A stretch of DNA of 20,321 nucleotides from DSUN01 sp035527715 (GTDB lineage Bacteria; Planctomycetota; PUPC01; DSUN01). The stretch covers positions 1 through 20,321 of the forward strand of contig DATKZY010000126.1 of NCBI GenBank assembly GCA_035527715.1. Reading direction: 5' to 3'. Positions 7,282 through 15,190 of the stretch are shown piece by piece (positions within the stretch are counted from its first letter, which is position 1; every line of letters starts with the position of its first letter). Made by a program: the position numbers and the translations under genes. The notes under the pieces are model-generated. The model saw only the letters and a program-made list of their open reading frames with translations, had not been told where the DNA came from and did not search any database.

Positions 7282-8571
7282 GAGCGCCCACGGCTCGCGA
7301 TAGGGGCTGTGGAGCATGCGGTTCGCCTCGTCGTCGCCTGGGAACTCCTCCTTGACGGGGTCGTAGCGGAGCTTGCGGCCGATGCGATAGGCGAGGTTGC
7401 CCAAGACGCACAGGCTGGTGATGCGGTGGCCGATCGCGACATCCACGATGCAGCGCCGCCGGGTCTTCACACAGTCGAAGAAGTTCGCGAGGTGGTCGTT
7501 GCTCTTGTACAGCTCGACCTGGTTCGCCCCCGGCTCGAAGAAGACCTTTTTGTCGCCCCGCACGCCGTCGCAGTGGCCGACGACCAGCCGGTCCTTGTCG
7601 CCGATGAAGACGACGCCGTAGGGGAATGGCCGCGCCTCGCCGGCGAAGCCCTGCGGCTCGCCCGGCTGGTCCCAGTGCAGGGTCCAGTCGGGGTCCTTGA
7701 ACTCGTAGACGACGCTCATCGTGGTGGGAATGTCGTAGAGGCCGTCGGGGATGTCGCCCGTGGCCTCGATGGAGACGGGGCCGGTGGCGTCCACGTTCAT
7801 CGCCCAGCACACGATGCCGAAGATGTGCGCGCCGCGGTCGCGGATGTTGCCGCCGCCGCTGCACATGAGCCAGCGGAAGCTGCCGTGGGTGTGCGCGGGA
7901 TGATAGGGGAAGTACGCGAGCGGCCCGAGCCAGAAATCGTAGTCGAGCTGCGGCGGCACGGGCTCGGGCGGCGCCGGCGGGCGGCTGGGGTTCGGATAGT
8001 GCCAGCAGCGGACCTCGCGGACGTTGCCGCAGTAGCCGTTGCGGACGTATTGGGCCGAGTAGCGGCCGGCGAGCTGCGAGCGCCCCTGGCTGCCCATCTG
8101 CACGACGCGATGGTAGCGGCGCGCCGCGGCCACCATCGCCTGGCCCTCGCGAACCGTCACGCACATCGGCTTCTGTACGTAGGCGTCCTTCCCCGCGCAG
8201 CAGGCATGGATAGTGTGGAGTGCGTGCCAGTGGTCGGGCGAAGCGATGACGACCGCATCAATGTCCTGCCGCTCCAGGAGTTGGCGGAAGTCGTGGTATG
8301 GCTTCGCCTTGCCGCCCGTCGTTGATTCGGCGCGGGAGAGGCGCTCCTTGTCCACGTCGCACACGGCGACGGACGTGGCGGCGCGGTTGTTCATCGTGCC
8401 GCGAAGCTGTCCGCTGCCCATGCCGCCGACGCCGATGTGGCCGACGGCGAGGCGGTCGCTCGCCGCCTCCTTCTCCGGCCCGCCGAGGGCCTGGCTGGTC
8501 AGCATGTAGGGCGCAACGGCCCCTGTGCCAAGGATACCCAAGAAGCCCCGGCGCGAGACACGGTCTTGCAT
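7276..8571 (-). CDS. Gfo/Idh/MocA family oxidoreductase, Tat-exported, EKP changed to QKP (Gfo3)
   Basis: A probable sugar oxidoreductase of 431 residues from the ATG at 8571, which places the Tat motif SRRGFLG at residues 6-12. A reading from 8616 adds 15 residues without function. Rossmann motif GVGGMGSG (47-54), SPDHWH (111-116), and an active-site segment IRDRGAH as in Gfo2. The family's CEKP motif reads VQKP (132-135): the lysine is kept, the glutamate is lost. The ribosome binding site is weak (a G-rich stretch), suggesting translation linked to the M81 gene upstream or low expression. It is the closest relative of Gfo2 and is separated from it by the low-GC pair of genes. Confidence 0.92.
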   Translation of the reverse strand: MQDRVSRRGFLGILGTGAVAPYMLTSQALGGPEKEAASDRLAVGHIGVGGMGSGQLRGTMNNRAATSVAVCDVDKERLSRAESTTGGKAKPYHDFRQLLERQDIDAVVIASPDHWHALHTIHACCAGKDAYVQKPMCVTVREGQAMVAAARRYHRVVQMGSQGRSQLAGRYSAQYVRNGYCGNVREVRCWHYPNPSRPPAPPEPVPPQLDYDFWLGPLAYFPYHPAHTHGSFRWLMCSGGGNIRDRGAHIFGIVCWAMNVDATGPVSIEATGDIPDGLYDIPTTMSVVYEFKDPDWTLHWDQPGEPQGFAGEARPFPYGVVFIGDKDRLVVGHCDGVRGDKKVFFEPGANQVELYKSNDHLANFFDCVKTRRRCIVDVAIGHRITSLCVLGNLAYRIGRKLRYDPVKEEFPGDDEANRMLHSPYREPWALL

Positions 8572-8610
8572 GGTACACCCCCGCTCCACGTCGCGTGTAT
8601 GGAAAGATGA

Positions 8611-8627
8611 CGCCATGGATTATGGCG
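8611..8627 (-). other. Short hairpin between the M81 and Gfo3 genes
   Basis: CGCCAT and ATGGCG form a 6-bp stem with a 5-nt loop, 17 nt behind the M81 stop codon. On the minus strand it is followed by TCATCTTTCC, a weak pyrimidine tract. It could be a poor intrinsic terminator or an intercistronic processing site. Confidence 0.3.
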
Positions 8628-8643
8628 CTTGTGGGCCATCGAG

Positions 8644-10077
8644 TCAAGCTGGCCGCGGCGGGGCGGGCGCGTCGAACGCCGTGTCGGGCTCGAACGGGAA
8701 GGCGGGCCGCTGGCGGCGGACGTAGGCAAGGCGCTCGATCCGCATGTCGCCCGAGCCGGGCGTGAGGAGCATGATGTACCGCGGCGCGATGCGCGTCAAG
8801 CAGGGGAAGAGGTAGCCCTCCTTCACGACCACGAGCTTGTACTTCAGCGGGGCGATGCTGCACACCTCGAAGTGGCTGGGGTCGGTGAACGCCGTCGGTC
8901 CCTCGGCGAGCACCGCCTCGACGCCGCCGGTGCGCACGACGGCCCATCGGTGGCTGGGCACCAGGCGCACCACCTGGGCGTCGGCCTCGAGCGGCGGGCC
9001 GAACCGCGTTTCAGCCGTCGCGCCGATCGAGAGGCGCAGCGCCCTCCCCTCCCCCGCCTCGAAGCACTTCGCGACCGCGGGCCGGTCGCTGATGCCGGCG
9101 ACGATGGCGCGGGCGACCTTGCGCTCGACGAGGTGGCGCAGCACGAGCGGCAGGTCGCCCGGCGCGCTGGCCGTGACGTTGTCGCCGCTGTCGGTGAGGA
9201 ACACCGTCGGCTCCTTCGCGGCCAACGCCCGCGTCACGCCCTCCTCGAGGTCAGCCGTCTCGCAGCCGAAGGCGAAGTCGTGCCGGGCCTCCCAGACCTT
9301 GCGGGCGAGGTGGATGGCAGCGGCGCGGGCCGCGGCGCGCGAGCCGTCGGCCGTGATCATCACGGCCATTCCCGTGTCGGGCGAATCGGTCCAGGCGCAG
9401 CCGACGAACAGCGTCGCGGCCAGGATTCGCTCGCCGTGGCCCGCGATGCCCTCGCGCTCGATCCGCCGCGCCTCCGCGACGAGTGAGCCGAAGGGCTCCG
9501 CCGTCGTCATCGCCTTCTCGCCGGGCAGGATGATCGGGATGGGCAGGACGCACGACACGGGCCGCACCGTGCCGCGCAGCGTGTCGAGCAGGATGCGGCC
9601 GGCCAGTTCGGCCGTCTCGGCGCCGTCGGTGTGCGGCGCGGTCTTCAGCCCCACCAGGATATCGCCGAACTCGGCGATTCGCGCGGGGATGTTGCCGTGC
9701 AGATCGAACGTGCAGGCGATGGGCACCCTTGGCCCGACGATCGCTCGGGCCTCGCCCACGAGCACGGCCTCGGCCGGGCCGATCCCCTCGGCATACATCG
9801 CCCCGTGGAGCCGCAGGAACACCGCGTCCACGGGCAGCGCGGCGCGGAGCGAATCGAGCACGCGGTTCATCGCCGCGCGGCAGGCCTGGCCGTCGAGCGT
9901 CCCGCCGCCCATCGGCCGCGCCGAGACGCCGGGCACCACCTCGATGCCCGCCCCCTCCCACACCGGCAGCGGCCGGCTGCTCGCCTCCGTGAACCGAAAC
10001 CCCGTCGTCTTCACGGGATGAAACGTGTTCGTCTCATGCGCAAACGCCGCGACGAGAACTCGCTTCATCGAACCCAT
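8644..10077 (-). CDS. M81 family metallopeptidase (MlrC/microcystinase C-like)
   Basis: A 477-residue protein with the two-part M81 layout: an N-terminal DUF1485-type domain and an MlrC C-terminal domain. The N-terminus has AAFAHETNTF (10-19), the family signature. Probable zinc ligands are D125 and H127 (TFDLHGN) and H149 (APHTDGAE); LRLHGAM is at 88-94 and the DSGDN..APGD motif follows in the C-terminal domain. No signal peptide, so cytoplasmic. MlrC of sphingomonads finishes microcystin breakdown, but most family members outside that cluster have no known substrate and nothing here suggests microcystin. The start at 10077 is supported by GGAGGAG 6 nt upstream. It stands between the sugar genes and the small MNT/zinc-ribbon operon. 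Confidence 0.93.
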   Translation of the reverse strand: MGSMKRVLVAAFAHETNTFHPVKTTGFRFTEASSRPLPVWEGAGIEVVPGVSARPMGGGTLDGQACRAAMNRVLDSLRAALPVDAVFLRLHGAMYAEGIGPAEAVLVGEARAIVGPRVPIACTFDLHGNIPARIAEFGDILVGLKTAPHTDGAETAELAGRILLDTLRGTVRPVSCVLPIPIILPGEKAMTTAEPFGSLVAEARRIEREGIAGHGERILAATLFVGCAWTDSPDTGMAVMITADGSRAAARAAAIHLARKVWEARHDFAFGCETADLEEGVTRALAAKEPTVFLTDSGDNVTASAPGDLPLVLRHLVERKVARAIVAGISDRPAVAKCFEAGEGRALRLSIGATAETRFGPPLEADAQVVRLVPSHRWAVVRTGGVEAVLAEGPTAFTDPSHFEVCSIAPLKYKLVVVKEGYLFPCLTRIAPRYIMLLTPGSGDMRIERLAYVRRQRPAFPFEPDTAFDAPAPPRPA

Positions 10078-10151
10078 AGCGAACTCCTCCAGCGCCCAGG
10101 GACATGCTTCGGCTTGAGGCGTCTTCGCCAGCGAACCCTCGCTCTGCGGGC

Positions 10152-10664
10152 CTACGCCTCCGAACCCGGCTCTCTCTGCCGCGGCTTAATGCCATCCGCG
10201 TCTACGTCGAACTCTGCGCCGCACTTCCCGCACTCCCCGGTCGTACCGATCATTTCCTTGGTCGCTCTGCCAAAGGTCGCGCCGCACTGCGGACACTTCA
10301 CTATCACGCTTGTCGGCCGCGCGCACGACTTGCACAAGTTGGGTTCGTTGAGGCAACGGTTGAACAACCCCAGTTTGGCTCCGCAACTTCGGCACTCGCT
10401 GCCCCGTTTCACTGATTGCCGGTGGGTCACGATTCGATAGAGCACGAACGCGCCGAGGCATGCTGCCATGCAGCATCCAACCGCATATGCAGGGTTCTTC
10501 CTTTCCACCTCGTCTGTGACGAACTGGGTCACCACGAAGCCTGCCCAGATCACTGAGATGAGCGCCCACACAAAGTCCAGCTTCCCCCTTCGCAAGGCCG
10601 AATCAACAAGGATGGCAGCGCCCAGTAGCAGGAGAGGAAGCATGCCGAGCCATGGCACTTTCAT
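10152..10664 (-). CDS. Membrane protein with C-terminal double zinc ribbon
   Basis: A 170-residue protein not assigned to a named family. Three hydrophobic segments (about 6-23, 31-49 and 60-78) are followed by a cytosolic-looking Cys-rich tail. The tail has four CxxC knuckles, CRSC (91-94), CKSC (111-114), CPQC (124-127) and CGKC (145-148), which would make two zinc ribbons. GGAGG sits 7 nt upstream of the ATG. The start codon overlaps the stop of the nucleotidyltransferase gene (ATGA), so the two are translationally coupled. The TAG stop opens a GTAGGC sequence like those behind other genes here. Composition is less GC-rich than neighbouring genes. A membrane sensor or anchor role is a guess. 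Confidence 0.8.
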   Translation of the reverse strand: MKVPWLGMLPLLLLGAAILVDSALRRGKLDFVWALISVIWAGFVVTQFVTDEVERKNPAYAVGCCMAACLGAFVLYRIVTHRQSVKRGSECRSCGAKLGLFNRCLNEPNLCKSCARPTSVIVKCPQCGATFGRATKEMIGTTGECGKCGAEFDVDADGIKPRQREPGSEA

Positions 10665-11038
10665 GAGTGCACCTCCAAGAGTGGGGCGGAGCCTTGGGGA
10701 ACCAGTCCCGGATATACTCGGCTTGATCCTTCATGCAGCACAACCCCCTCGGCCAGGGCGCGGTGGATCAGACTGGTCGGCAGGTGCTGGTATTCGGCAA
10801 CCTCATCCGGGCGATAGACGACGATGTCCTTGCCGCATGGGTAATCTCTCAGAAGGGAGTACATCGGCGCGCTGCGCTTCGGCTTGGCGAGGTCGGTGCG
10901 CAGGATCACGAGCAGGTCCACGTCGCTCGCCTCGGTCGCATCGCCCCGCGCATAGCTCCCGAAGAGGACAATCTTCTCTGGACGGAAGCGCTCCCTGATG
11001 CGGTCAGCCATTTCGCGGATCGTGTGGCGGCTGATCAT
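10661..11038 (-). CDS. Nucleotidyltransferase-fold protein (MNT/pol-beta type)
   Basis: A 125-residue protein with a minimal nucleotidyltransferase domain: GSYARGDATEASDVDLLV (27-44) gives the GS..D-x-D active site (D39, D41), and D71 in KDIVVY is the probable third acid. Such MNT proteins are best known as antitoxins of HEPN toxins, which they can AMPylate, but no HEPN domain (R-x4-6-H) is visible in the partner gene. The ATG at 11038 is chosen because GAGGG lies 7 nt upstream; a longer reading begins at 11080. A strong promoter lies about 50 nt upstream. The gene overlaps the zinc-ribbon membrane protein by four bases. Confidence 0.85.
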   Translation of the reverse strand: MISRHTIREMADRIRERFRPEKIVLFGSYARGDATEASDVDLLVILRTDLAKPKRSAPMYSLLRDYPCGKDIVVYRPDEVAEYQHLPTSLIHRALAEGVVLHEGSSRVYPGLVPQGSAPLLEVHS

Positions 11039-11096
11039 CGTCCGACCCTCTTCTTCATCGCGTCTCTGGGAAGACACCAACAGGCCAACCGTTCAT

Positions 11097-11125
11097 AGTA
11101 TAGCACGCTTCGCCGTGTGTGCCAA
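11097..11125 (-). promoter_or_regulatory. Sigma70-type promoter for the MNT / zinc-ribbon operon
   Basis: On the minus strand TTGGCA (11120-11125), a 17-bp spacer and TATACT (11097-11102) give a -35 and a -10 that each match consensus at five of six positions. The expected start of transcription is near 11090, leaving a leader of about 50 nt before the ATG at 11038. Confidence 0.7.
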
Positions 11126-11148
11126 CGCGGTGCGGCCGGCCCTCGGCC

Positions 11149-12441
11149 TCATCGTGCGTCCCTCGGGGCCGCGGCGGGGCCGTAGCGGGTGAGGTCGAGG
11201 ATGGCCGCGATGTCGTCGGGGCCGGGGGCGTCGCCGTCCTTGCCCTTCTTCGCCCACTCGGGCTTGAGCTGCCAGGTCTTCTGGTCCACGAAGAGGTCCG
11301 CGGCGGCGACGGTCTCGGAGTGCTTCTCGAAGCCCTTGGCCCGCATGTCGTCGAGGGTGAGCTTGTCACGTTTGGCTGCATACTCGCCGAAGTCGTAGCG
11401 GGGCGCGGCGTCGTAGAAATTGAAGTCCATCAGGGCCAGGTGCGGCTTGTCGCCCTCCGTGACCAGGGGGCTCCTCTTCTCGTAGAAGGCGAGGATGGGC
11501 TTGCCGCCGGAGAGCACGATGTTGTTCCAGAGGCGGTTGTGCCAGATGCCGCCGGCCCAGGCGCCGGCGAGGGTGTCGGCGCGGACGAGGTTGTCGTGGA
11601 CCTCGCAGCCGTCGCAGGCGGAGTGGAGGCTGATCTGGCCGTCCACCACGTTGTCGTGGAGGAAGTAGCGGGCGATCTTGCCCTGGTTGTTGCCGTAGAA
11701 CTGCACGCGGTTGCCGGTGAGGAGGTTGCGGCGATAGGTGTTCTCGATGCCCGAGTCCTTGTCGAAGATGCCGGCGATGTTCGAGTGGATGTAGTTGTCC
11801 TCGATGACCATCTTGGTGGTGCGATAGAGCTTGATGCCGGCGCTGTTCTGGCTGCGGCCGGTCACGCCCTCGATGATGCAGTGGTGGACTCGGCACTCGC
11901 TGGCGCCCTCGAGGCGGAGGCCGTCGTGGTTGTCCGAGGTGTCCACGTGGATGCCCTTGATGTGGCAGTAGGCCACCTCGACGCCCGTGCCGCCGATTCG
12001 CCCGGCGGCGGGCGGCCCCGTCTCGATGGTGAAGCCCTGGTAGGTGACGAACTGCCCGCCGGCGAGCATCGGCTGTCCGCCGCCCGAGTGGATGAGGCGC
12101 ACGGCCTCGCCGGGCTGGGCGCGGAGGGTGATGCGTTTCTCGGCCGTGCCCGGCCGCGCGGCTCGCAGGTAGCCGAGCCAGTAGTACTTGCCCTCGAGGG
12201 TCTTCAGCGCGTAGTCGCCCGCGCGGAAGGTCAGCGTGTCGCCGGGCTGAAGTGCCTCGATGGCCTTGCTCTTGAGCTTCTCGCTCGTCGGGTCGGGCAG
12301 GTCGGCGATGCCGAACGGCTCGGAGGCCGTGCCCGCGCCCGACCCGGGCTTGTTGGCGACGAAGTACTCCGCCGCGCCGGCCGGCAGGGCAAGAGCGAGG
12401 CAGATCAGCGCGAGGGCGGAAGCACTGGCCCATTCCCGCAT
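11149..12441 (-). CDS. Exported right-handed parallel beta-helix protein
   Basis: A 430-residue protein from the ATG at 12441 (AGGAG 8 nt upstream; the GTG nine bases earlier lies on the ribosome binding site). A signal peptide ends at ALPAGAAEYFV. The opening YFVANKPGSGAGTASEPF and LQPGDTLTFRAGDY are typical of pectate-lyase-like and DUF1565 beta-helix proteins. Then come turn repeats such as VEVAYCHIKGIHV, CRVHHCIIEGV, MVIEDNYIHSN and CEVHDNLVRA, typical of polysaccharide-lyase or polysaccharide-binding solenoids. The fold is clear, but I cannot confirm lyase catalytic residues. HEAT2 ends 31 bases upstream, so the two are probably one transcript. A role in polysaccharide breakdown or binding is inferred from fold and neighbours. 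Confidence 0.88.
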   Translation of the reverse strand: MREWASASALALICLALALPAGAAEYFVANKPGSGAGTASEPFGIADLPDPTSEKLKSKAIEALQPGDTLTFRAGDYALKTLEGKYYWLGYLRAARPGTAEKRITLRAQPGEAVRLIHSGGGQPMLAGGQFVTYQGFTIETGPPAAGRIGGTGVEVAYCHIKGIHVDTSDNHDGLRLEGASECRVHHCIIEGVTGRSQNSAGIKLYRTTKMVIEDNYIHSNIAGIFDKDSGIENTYRRNLLTGNRVQFYGNNQGKIARYFLHDNVVDGQISLHSACDGCEVHDNLVRADTLAGAWAGGIWHNRLWNNIVLSGGKPILAFYEKRSPLVTEGDKPHLALMDFNFYDAAPRYDFGEYAAKRDKLTLDDMRAKGFEKHSETVAAADLFVDQKTWQLKPEWAKKGKDGDAPGPDDIAAILDLTRYGPAAAPRDAR

Positions 12442-12472
12442 CGCTGCCACTCCTTCTACGACGCAGGCTCCC

Positions 12473-15139
12473 CTACTCCGGCTTGATCGCGGCGCGGAGG
12501 CCGGGGAGCTGCGAGCCGTCGGGCCTGCGGAGGCGGGCGGCGGCGCCCCAATCGCCGGTGCCGTTCCACACCTTCACGAGCACCGCGTTCCAGCCCTTCT
12601 TGAGGGCGACCTCGACCTTGTCCTTCCCCACCTCGAAGCTGCGGGGCTGCGGGGCGTTGAGGGCGAGGGCGCCGTTGAGCCACACCTTCGCCCCGTCGTC
12701 GCTGCCGAACTCGAGCCGCGCCTTCTGGTCCTCGGGCGACCAGACGTTCGTGCGAAGGTAGGCCGCCGCGTTCAGCTTCCCCGCGTACTTCTTGTCCAAG
12801 TCCATGTGGAAGGGGAGGAACTGCTTCTCGCCGCCGCCGGGCGGCATGACCTCCCAGGCAACCTTGTCGCGGGGCACAGAGGCCCCGCCCACAAGCGCCT
12901 CCTCGGGCGGGAAAACGACATCGTGCAGGCCCGCTCCGTCCTTGCCGCTCTTGGTGTAGGGGCCGGCGACCTCCCAGGCGGTGACGTAGTCCTCGAACTT
13001 GTCGAGCAGGTTCAGGGCGTCCTGGGCCTGCTTCTTCACGTCGTCGGTGGGCGCGGCGTCGAGCAGCTTCTCGAGCGCGGCCTTGGCCGCGTCGGGCTGC
13101 GAGCCGATAAGGGAGCTGGCGACCTTGACCGCGGCCACTGCGGCTTCGGCCTTGAGCGCCTCGTCGGCCAGGAACGGCTCGACCAGCTTGAGGGCCTCGG
13201 GGCTGGGCACATTGCCCATCGCGCCGAGAATCTCCTTCTTCTCCTCGGGGCGGCGAGCCGCCTTCATCGCGTCGGCGAGGAGCTTGAGCTTGTCGCCCGT
13301 CGAGCGCTCGCCGGGCAGGCCGAGCACGCGCAGGCAACCGCGAAGCGCCAGCACGTGATGCGCCAGGTTGTCGGTGCCCTTCGCCACGTCGAGCAGGTCG
13401 GCGGCCACGCTGGCGTCGGGCCAGTCGGCCAGGGCGCGGATCGCCGCGTCCTTCACGTCGGCGTTGGCGTCCTTGAGCGCGGCCCGCACCGCCTCGAGTG
13501 CCTTCGTGCCGCCGAGCTTTCCGAGCGCGCGCAGCAGGGCGCCGCGGGCCGGCCCCTCGGCCTTCGGCAGCGCCGCGAGGATGGGCGCGGTGCGCCGCGT
13601 TTCGTCCTCGACGCGGGCGCACACGGAACTCAGGGCCTTCTCCGCCGCCGCGCGGTCCTTGTCGTCGGCCTTCACAAGCAGCACGACCAGGCCGGCCAGG
13701 GCATCATCGCCGGCGTAGGCGCCGAGGGCCTTGAGGGCCTCGGAGCGCACCGCGGCGTCCTTGTCCTCGGCGGCCTTGAGGAGAGCGGGCACCGCGAGGT
13801 CATCTTTGCGTGCGGCAAGGGAGCGAACAAGCTCGGCGCGGGCCGGGGCCTCCGCCCGCTCCATCTCGCGCACCACACTGACCGTGGCGGCCGGGTCAGG
13901 GATGCGGGCGATGGCGTTGCGGACCGCGTCCTGTTCCTTACCCTGGGCCTTGCCGAGCCTGCCGACGAGGGCAGGCACGACGCTGGCGTCGCCGATCTTC
14001 GAGATGCCCTCATAGGCGGCGATGCGGACGCTCTCATCGGCATCGGACACCGATGCGGCGAGGACGGGGAGCATCGCCCTTTCGCCCTTGGCGGCCAGGA
14101 GCTTGAGGAGGACGACCTTCAGCTCAGGCGCCGCCGTCTTCATCTTCTCGGTCACGGCGCTCGTCACAGCCTCGGCCGGCATCATCTCGAGGGCCATCGT
14201 CGCCGCCGCGCGAATCGCCACGTCCTTGTCCGCCAGTGACTCGAAGATGACCGACATCTCGGCGGCCCCGCCGGCCCGCCCGACGCCGATCAGCGCGCCG
14301 CATTTCACGTAGTCCTCGGCCTCGAGGAGGTTCTGGTAGAGCTTCAGGGCGCCCGCCTTGTCGTTCTGCTCGACCAGGCGGTCGGCCAGGAGGAGATAGC
14401 TCACGATGGCGATGCGCCAGACGCGGGGCGGCGCGCCCTTGCTGGCGCCGGCGATGAGGCCGGCGGCGGTCTTGTCGCCGATGCGGGCCAGGGCCTCGAC
14501 CGCGGCGAGCTTCACGGTCTGGTCGTCGTCGCCGACGAGCTTGATCAGGGCGGGCACGGCCGCCTTGTCGCGCCGCTCGCCGAGGGCGTTGATGAGGCCC
14601 ACGCGCCACTCGGAGCCTTCGGCGCTCGCGAGGGCCTTGCGCAAGGCGTCCACGGCCTTCGGGCTCGGGTTCTTGACCAGCGCGCGGCGCGCGTGCTCGC
14701 GCACCGAGGGCAGTTCCGTCTCCTTCGCGTCCAGCAGCTTCGCCAGCGGGGCCACCGCGTCCTCGGTGCCGATGCGCTCGAGGCCCCCGAGGATGGCGAT
14801 CGTGCCGAGCTTAGGCAGCTCGGGCTTGAGGCGCGCAAGCATGGCCTTCGCCGCAACGGCGCGTTCGGCCTCGGCGCCCGGCCGGCTGGCCCGCCAGCAG
14901 ATGCGCTCGTATGCGCGGTTCGCCTCCCCGCGCTCCTCGAGGTTGTCGCCCGTCAGTTTCGGCAGCAGCGCGTCGAGCGCCTTGGCGTGCGCCGCCTCCC
15001 ATTCGGCGGCCGACCGCTTCACCCCCTCGCCCTGGCCCTGCAACTCCTTCAGCAGCGGGTCCTCGCCCGCCTCGCCCGCCACCACGCCGGCAGCCATCGC
15101 CCAACCGAGGGCAACGGTGAGAACCATCGAGATTCGCAT
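12473..15139 (-). CDS. Exported HEAT-repeat protein with C-terminal carbohydrate-binding-like domain (HEAT2)
   Basis: An 888-residue full-length paralogue of HEAT1. Signal peptide MRISMVLTVALGWAMAAGVVAG, then about 690 residues of HEAT-type helical repeats (for example RVGLINALGERRDKAAVPAL and RIAAYEGISKIGDASVVPAL), then from about residue 717 a beta domain with YVTAWEVAGPY, YLRTNVWSP and GSDDGAKVWLNG. Several motifs match HEAT1 almost residue for residue (RVGLINALG, RIAAYEG, GSDDG-KVWLNG), so the two come from one ancestor. AGGAG lies 6 nt upstream of the ATG. Palindromic repeat copy 4 lies about 25 nt upstream in the leader. The beta-helix gene follows at once. No enzymatic motif was seen. 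Confidence 0.88.
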   Translation of the reverse strand: MRISMVLTVALGWAMAAGVVAGEAGEDPLLKELQGQGEGVKRSAAEWEAAHAKALDALLPKLTGDNLEERGEANRAYERICWRASRPGAEAERAVAAKAMLARLKPELPKLGTIAILGGLERIGTEDAVAPLAKLLDAKETELPSVREHARRALVKNPSPKAVDALRKALASAEGSEWRVGLINALGERRDKAAVPALIKLVGDDDQTVKLAAVEALARIGDKTAAGLIAGASKGAPPRVWRIAIVSYLLLADRLVEQNDKAGALKLYQNLLEAEDYVKCGALIGVGRAGGAAEMSVIFESLADKDVAIRAAATMALEMMPAEAVTSAVTEKMKTAAPELKVVLLKLLAAKGERAMLPVLAASVSDADESVRIAAYEGISKIGDASVVPALVGRLGKAQGKEQDAVRNAIARIPDPAATVSVVREMERAEAPARAELVRSLAARKDDLAVPALLKAAEDKDAAVRSEALKALGAYAGDDALAGLVVLLVKADDKDRAAAEKALSSVCARVEDETRRTAPILAALPKAEGPARGALLRALGKLGGTKALEAVRAALKDANADVKDAAIRALADWPDASVAADLLDVAKGTDNLAHHVLALRGCLRVLGLPGERSTGDKLKLLADAMKAARRPEEKKEILGAMGNVPSPEALKLVEPFLADEALKAEAAVAAVKVASSLIGSQPDAAKAALEKLLDAAPTDDVKKQAQDALNLLDKFEDYVTAWEVAGPYTKSGKDGAGLHDVVFPPEEALVGGASVPRDKVAWEVMPPGGGEKQFLPFHMDLDKKYAGKLNAAAYLRTNVWSPEDQKARLEFGSDDGAKVWLNGALALNAPQPRSFEVGKDKVEVALKKGWNAVLVKVWNGTGDWGAAARLRRPDGSQLPGLRAAIKPE

Positions 15140-15160
15140 CTATCGCTCCTTCGCTGAATC

Positions 15161-15190
15161 TTCCGCGTGCAGGGATGCACGCCCTACGGC
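15161..15190 (-). repeat. Palindromic intergenic repeat, copy 4, containing the cupin-gene stop codon
   Basis: GCGTGCA (15165-15171), loop GGGA, TGCACGC (15176-15182), with TTCC and CCTAC flanks. The TAG stop of the cupin gene (15184-15186) is part of the conserved flank. It sits in the short gap between that gene and HEAT2, so it would also be in the HEAT2 leader. Confidence 0.75.

Noticed and set aside
10661..11038. HEPN/MNT toxin-antitoxin pair
   Set aside because: The partner gene is a membrane zinc-ribbon protein without the R-x4-6-H motif of HEPN proteins, so the standard module cannot be claimed.
12260..14239. A 659-codon plus-strand open frame opposite HEAT2
   Set aside because: Shadow of the HEAT repeats, without recognisable domains or a plausible ribosome binding site.
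48..15190. Palindromic repeats as intrinsic terminators or a CRISPR array
   Set aside because: The stems are not followed by T-runs, and the copies are kilobases apart with genes between them rather than regularly spaced.
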